From Diploptera punctata (lineage: Eukaryota; Arthropoda; Insecta; Blattodea; Blaberidae): 64,000 nucleotides of DNA. Positions 58,990 to 64,000 of the stretch are shown here, in pieces. The stretch is from positions 716,501 to 780,500 of the forward strand of contig JASPKZ010002336.1 in assembly GCA_030220185.1 (NCBI GenBank), read 5' to 3'. Position numbers and translations under genes: made by a program. Under the pieces are notes generated by a model. It searched no databases, had not been told where the DNA came from, and saw only the letters and a program-made list of their open reading frames with translations. Numbering within the stretch: the first letter of the stretch is position 1; each line of letters starts with the position of its first letter.

Positions 58990-60095
58990 TTACTTTCCGA
59001 AGTGAATGACCACATTTCTTATAAGGACTAAAGAAATTGGAGGATGAAAAAGCTGGAGGAGGTTGTATCTGTCACATGATTCTTGTTTTTGATAAATTCC
59101 AAAATTTGCAGTATTGAGACAGGCAGAAGCAGCTCACAGTTTTTCATAGTTGAGGTGGTAAGAGAATGGAAAAGATGGAAAATACTCTTCTTTGACAAGA
59201 TGGAGTATGGAAAATGGCTTTTGTTTCAAATTCCTTTAACTTCTTACTAATCAGTCAAGCGCAAGATTGACTTGGCAGCCTTACTCCATCATTTAATATT
59301 TCATTGTATGCAAATATGAAAACCAGATTGTATAACAGAAACTTCATTCCTGATTTTTATGACAAATTTCAGTGGCTGTGTGGGTGTGAAAAGACAAGTT
59401 CTTTGTTTTGATTTTTATGGATTTTGTTTAGAGGAAAAGATGCATGGTCAAAAGAGGAAATTAATGATGTTCAACTCTAGCAGTACTCACAGTTGAGTGC
59501 AATTTCATTATGAGTACTGCTGATTTCAATCAACAGATTAACAAGGACTTTGCAAAGAGCAAAGAGGGACGAGCCAAGTTTCTCTACAAGTAGAAGAACT
59601 GATTTATGCATGAATCAATTTATGTTCAGCATGTCCTTTATTTTTTTAAATATTGGATTAGTGTAATTTTTGCAACCATATATTAAAAAATCAAGTTCAG
59701 ACATTTTTTAATCCACATCGTTGGTATAATGTTTCTGGGTGGGACTCCTCAAAATGGACTGCTAATACTGTCACTTTTACACTTTAAATAATTTTATAGT
59801 GGCACTTTTAAAATTTTATACAATTAATATATTGTTATATTAAAATCATGGGAATTTTTAAGATCAGTTTTTTTTATACAACATTGGCATGCATTCAAGA
59901 GAGCAATTGAAGCTCTGGTTTGGTAGCATGATTATTCAATATAATCTTAAAGCATTACATTTCTTCAAAATATAAAGAACTATACATTTCAATATGTACA
60001 TTTTATTGGTTTGACCATTGTTAACAAGCCAAATGAAGTTTACTCCTTTGGAATTTCCAAAAAGTTAAACTTATTCAAATGTTGAACTTTTGTAG
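58990..60095. other. No gene seen
   Basis: AT-rich intergenic DNA without recognisable ORFs or clean repeats. Confidence 0.45.
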
Positions 60096-60099
60096 GAAA

Positions 60100-60290
60100 A
60101 AATCAATATGAAGTTTAATTTAAGTTTAAATTAAAATGCTTCATACCTCGCCTCATAACCAGTTTTCTAATTAGGTTGCGGTTTGAAAGCCTTGGCAGCT
60201 TCATCTTCAGTAATTTCTCCTCGACTGATGTTATGTCGATTAGAACTACCAACAACTAATTAGAAGACTGGATATGAGGTAATTTAATCT
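60100..60290. repeat. Penelope-type foldback
   Basis: CCTCGCCTCATAACCAGTTT and TCTAATTAGG are answered by CTAATTAGAAGACTGGATAT and GAGGTAATTT. The inner words CTTCATCTTCAG are as in the other copies. Confidence 0.65.
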
Positions 60291-60347
60291 TTTATTCAAA
60301 TGTGCTATATGACATAAAGAGTACGGTGCAGATAGGCAAACAGTTTT

Positions 60348-60348
60348 C

Positions 60349-60380
<32 letters not shown>
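60348..60380. repeat. (TA)n microsatellite
   Basis: About 32 bases of TA repeats, with TACATA after. Confidence 0.9.
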
Positions 60381-60386
<6 letters not shown>

Positions 60387-60399
60387 TTTTTTTAAAAAA

Positions 60400-61085
60400 T
60401 TCATAATGGATTAAAACAAGGAGATATCTATCTCCTCTGCTATTCAATTTTGTTCTAGATCCACAATGGGAGAAGGTGTATGTGTATGCAGATAATGTGG
60501 CTATCCTATCTGAATCCCAAGGCTGGACTTTGACTAAATGAAAAGAAAACAATGAAAATGGTTCTTAGGAGAGGAGGTAGAATAACACCCAAAGACAGCA
60601 TTCAATGCAATGTAATCCTCTGATGAGGGTTAAACATTACTCTTACATAGGCATCATCCTCCAACCACATGCGATGACATTCAATGAACATGTGAAGGAG
60701 AGAGCCAGAAGTGAAATAGTAGCTATAAGCAACATAGCAAATCTGAGCAAGCTAAAACTCAGAATAACACAAGCATCTTCAATGCATTTCTGAGCTAAGA
60801 CATAGAAATTGTCTGGGAACATCTGACAATAAGGAATATATCAGTATTGGAAAGAGTCAAAGCAAGTTATCTCAAATGAGCCTTGTGCTTTTCACTGTCG
60901 ACACACTCAAAACTGGTTTATATCTTAACAAGGGAGACTCCTTGCAGAAGATCTCAAAACTCGATTTTTACTACCTTCTACCAGAACAATTACAGAATTC
61001 CTACATAGGTGCAACGAGAAGAAAGAGAACATCTAGCCGGACTTCTATAACACAGATGCCATGACATCCAACCTCTGACAGGTGG
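60400..61085 (+). pseudogene. LINE reverse-transcriptase remnant (R1/jockey-like)
   Basis: Across frameshifts: GLKQGD and LLFNFVL (near 60415), YVYADNVAILSES (catalytic box with N for the second D, near 60482), IQCN and HYSYIGIILQ. Then come FNEHVKERARSEIVAISNIANLSKLKL, a VLERVKASYL block and LHTKTGLYL-like residues. It is related to 1395-2140. Confidence 0.7.
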
Positions 61086-61159
61086 AAACTACATGTTACG
61101 GCATCTCGTAACGTGGATATCAGAACACAAAATTTGTAATGTTAGGAGTTTTCATTCCC

Positions 61160-64000
61160 TAGATGAAAATTTACTCCTCCATGGTATCTTTACCTTATCA
61201 TGGTGGAGTGGCTTGCATTGCTTAAATGACCCTGAGCTATGCCAGTGGTAGCATTGTTGCCGAAAGGGTTATCCATGCTGGACAGGTCGAGGTGATAAGC
61301 CAGACGAAAAAAGTGCCTTGGTCAAAAGAATGATGATCTTTCACCATAAAAATACAACCATCAAGAAATGTGGACATGGGTTCCACTGGAGTAAAATTCT
61401 CCAGAGGTAAAATAGTCCCCATTTGGTTCTTCAGGTGGGGACTACTTCAGGGAATCCATGCCAAAGGCTCAAACACAGGGACATGTTCATAGGAACATGA
61501 GATGTTAGGACTTCATATAATAGTGGTGCACTACAGATATTAATGCAGGAATTAGATAAATTACCCTTGGATATAGTAGCCTTACAGGAATTTAGATGGC
61601 CAGGAGAAGGTAGTCAGGAATATGGAAGCTTTGCATTATGCTATGGGGGTGCAGCAAGACCTGCATCTGGAATAGGCCTTTTAGTTTGAAAAAGAATCCT
61701 CTCAGATATCCGAGAGATATTAAGTTTATTCAAAAGGGTATAAACATGATTTTGTAATTATAAGTGTACACGGTCCCATAGAAGATAAGGAAGACAAAAT
61801 CAAGGATTAGTTCTATGAAAAATTAGAATGCATATTTGGTAGCCTTTTATGATATATATAAATTGTCTTAGGAGATTGTAATACAAAAGTGGGGCAGGAA
61901 GATATATTCCGGCCAACAATAGGCAAATTCAGTCTTCATGTACATAGTAATGACAATGGAGTTAGATTAGCCACCTTTGCCACATCAAAGAATCTTATTG
62001 TTAAGAGCACAACATTCCAGCATAAGGTTATTCATAAATACACCTGGATGTCTCCAGATAGCGAAACTCGGAACCAGATAGATCATGTATTAGTAGACAA
62101 ATACTGGCACAGTAACATCATCAATGTTAGATCAGTTAGAGGGGGCAGACTGCAATTCAGATCATCATCTGGTTAGGGTGAAAATCAGACAATGGTTATC
62201 ACTTATGAGAGGAACAAAAGATAAAGATGATTCTGGAAAAATTTGAATTGAAAAACTTGAGAAATGATGAACAAGGCAAGAATACCAAATCAAAATTACT
62301 AATAGATTTGAAATACTGGAATCTTCAAATGAGAATGAGGAAATCGAAGAAGAAATTTATATAAATACAGAATGGGAGGCTATAAGAGATACTATTAAAT
62401 TATCAGCATCAGAAAGTGTTGGTTATTCAAAAACGGGAAAAAACAAGAAATGGTATGATGATGAATGTTCCAACATTATAAAGGAAAGAAAGCAAGCAAA
62501 AATGAATTGGCTACACGAGCCAAATGAAGTAAATTTAGAAAAATTAGGTACCATTAGAGTAAAATGAAGGAATATTTGAGAGAGAAGATTATTGATCTTG
62601 AAATGAATGCAAAAAATAGGAACATCAGGGAATTAGGATAGAGAAGAAGGGGTTTCAGGCTAGAACAAACATGATTAGGAATGAAAATGGAGATATGATT
62701 GCAGATTCCAGGAGTATTTAAATAGATGGAAACATTACTTTAATCAGCTATTAAATGTACATACAGAACAGGATATTGAAGAGGATAATTTACAGACAAC
62801 AGAAATGCTAGTCACAGAATCAAGTTCATTAGAGGTTGAAATATCGATAGAAAAATTGAAGATGTATAAAGCATCAGGTTGAGATGGGATCCCAGCAGAA
62901 CTGATCAAATCGGGGGAACAAAAATTTATAGACAAGATACGTTGCTTACTTTGTATGATTTGGGAAAAAGAAGCTCTTCCAAATGAATGGAAAGAATCAA
63001 TTATTGTACCAATCTATAAGAAAGGAAATAAAACTGATTGCAATAACTACAGGAGCATCTCATTACTCTCAACTTCGTACAAAATCCTAACAAATATATT
63101 AGTAAGCAGACTTACTCCCTATATTGACGACATTCTAGATCATCAATGTGGATTTAGAAGAAACAGGTCTACAACAGATCAGATTTTTAGCATAAGACAG
63201 ATTTTAGAAAAGGAACGGGAATATAATGGCATTGTAAATCAATTATATGTAGACTTCAAAAAGTCATACAATTCAATTAAGAGGGAGAAGTTATATAGTA
63301 TCCTTCTAGAGTTCGGAATTCCCAAAAAGTTAGACTTATACGAATGTGTCTAAGTGGCCACAAAGAGTAGGAGCATGTAGGTAAACAGCTTTTGGATACT
63401 TCTGAAATTTACAATGGGTTAAAGCAAGGAGATGTGCTATGTCCTCACTATTAAATTTTGTATTAGAGCATGCCATCAAATTTTTGGACAATGAAGAAGG
63501 CCTACAACTCAGTGGTATTAATGGGCTGTTAGTTTATGCTCATGTAGTCTTATTAAGTGATAATGAGGAGATACTAAGAGACACATTTATTCTATTAGGT
63601 AACACTTGGAAATTGGGACTGGAAATGAACATTGATAAAACTAAATTAATATATGGTCACACATATAAATACATTATACAATGGAAATGGACAACTAATG
63701 AAAAATTAAGGAAATTTTGAAGAAGTGGCTGATTTCAAATATCTAGGAACAATAATTACAAATAGGAATGAGATATACAAAGAGATTAAACATAGGCTCA
63801 ATTCTGGAAATGCATGCTATATACATTACAGGGACCCTTGTTGCCCCAACTCCTTTAAAAAAATGTTAAACTAAATACCTATATAAAACAGTTATTCTCC
63901 CAGTTATATTATATGGATGCAAAACACGGACTCTTTCTTTAAGGGAGGAAAGGAGATTACAAGTATTTGAGAATAAAGTTTTTAGGAAAATTTTTGGGCC
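61160..64000 (+). pseudogene. Nearly complete LINE (endonuclease + reverse transcriptase), runs off window
   Basis: A 5' leader region (61160-61500) is followed by an AP-type endonuclease relic: ALQEFRWPGEGSQEYGSF, then GDCNTKVGQEDIFRPTIGKFSLH, IVKSTTFQHKVIHKYTWMSPDSETRNQIDHVLVD and NSDHHLV-like residues. The reverse transcriptase follows: PNEWKESIIVPIYKKGNKTDCNNYRSISLL, DHQCGFRRNRSTTDQIF and YVDFKKSYNSIKREKL. The catalytic box reads VYAHVVLLSDN where YADDV is expected, so both aspartates are lost. [23 protein letters not shown] and YGCKTRTLSLREERRL end it. Stops and frameshifts are many. It belongs to the family at 42932 and 23789 and is the only long copy here. Confidence 0.88.

Noticed and set aside
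10887..60380. CRISPR-like arrays or tandem spacer arrays
   Set aside because: Direct repeats here are microsatellites, transposon target duplications or dispersed element copies. There is no regular repeat-spacer pattern, and the DNA is eukaryotic.

Overview
The window looks like insect nuclear DNA. It is AT-rich, its genes have long introns, and it is packed with hAT, Tc1/mariner and pogo DNA transposons, LINEs, Penelope-like elements and tRNA-derived SINEs. A large-genome insect such as a cockroach or termite would fit, but that is inference. There is no sign of bacterial, viral or plasmid organisation.

Two host genes are recognisable. TBC1D7 (minus strand, 16957-17901) is an intact single-exon gene for the small subunit of the TSC complex. 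PNPLA8 (plus strand, 24365-54995) encodes a calcium-independent phospholipase A2-gamma. Eight exons were placed by splice sites and reading frame, and they join in frame to 557 codons. The exons carry the DGGGIRG oxyanion motif, the GVSTG serine elbow and the DGG aspartate motif. The two genes are divergent. The 5' exon(s) of PNPLA8 were not identified; an ORF at 18244 is a weak candidate.

Region 1-16 kb is repeat territory. It starts with the edge of a hAT (DUF4371-type) transposase. A LINE fragment follows, then a 4.5 kb hAT element that sits in a SINE and itself carries a second 2.1 kb hAT with a perfect 8-bp target duplication. After these come a foldback with two hammerhead-like cores, a pogo-like element, more LINE ends, SINEs with clean target duplications and a mariner derivative.

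Region 16-27 kb holds TBC1D7, three copies of a ~545 bp hAT-type MITE (two with 8-bp target duplications), a 1.4 kb TIR element containing a retroposon, a LINE tail next to the first recognised PNPLA8 exon, and a mariner remnant.

Region 27-55 kb is the interior of PNPLA8. Its introns are filled with copies of the 3' end of Penelope-like elements (GIY-YIG nuclease plus a C-terminal repeat tail), very often as head-to-head palindromes with a conserved end. The introns also hold tRNA-headed repeats sharing one tail, a solo LTR with a SINE inserted at its TATA box, and a Tc1 transposon inserted in a SINE.

Region 55-64 kb is downstream of PNPLA8: an interrupted LINE, a short MITE, tRNA-like inverted repeats and a decayed LINE (endonuclease plus reverse transcriptase) running off the end. 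No wholly new multi-gene system is visible. The most unusual features are the palindromic Penelope-derived family with hammerhead-like cores and the shared-tail tRNA repeats.
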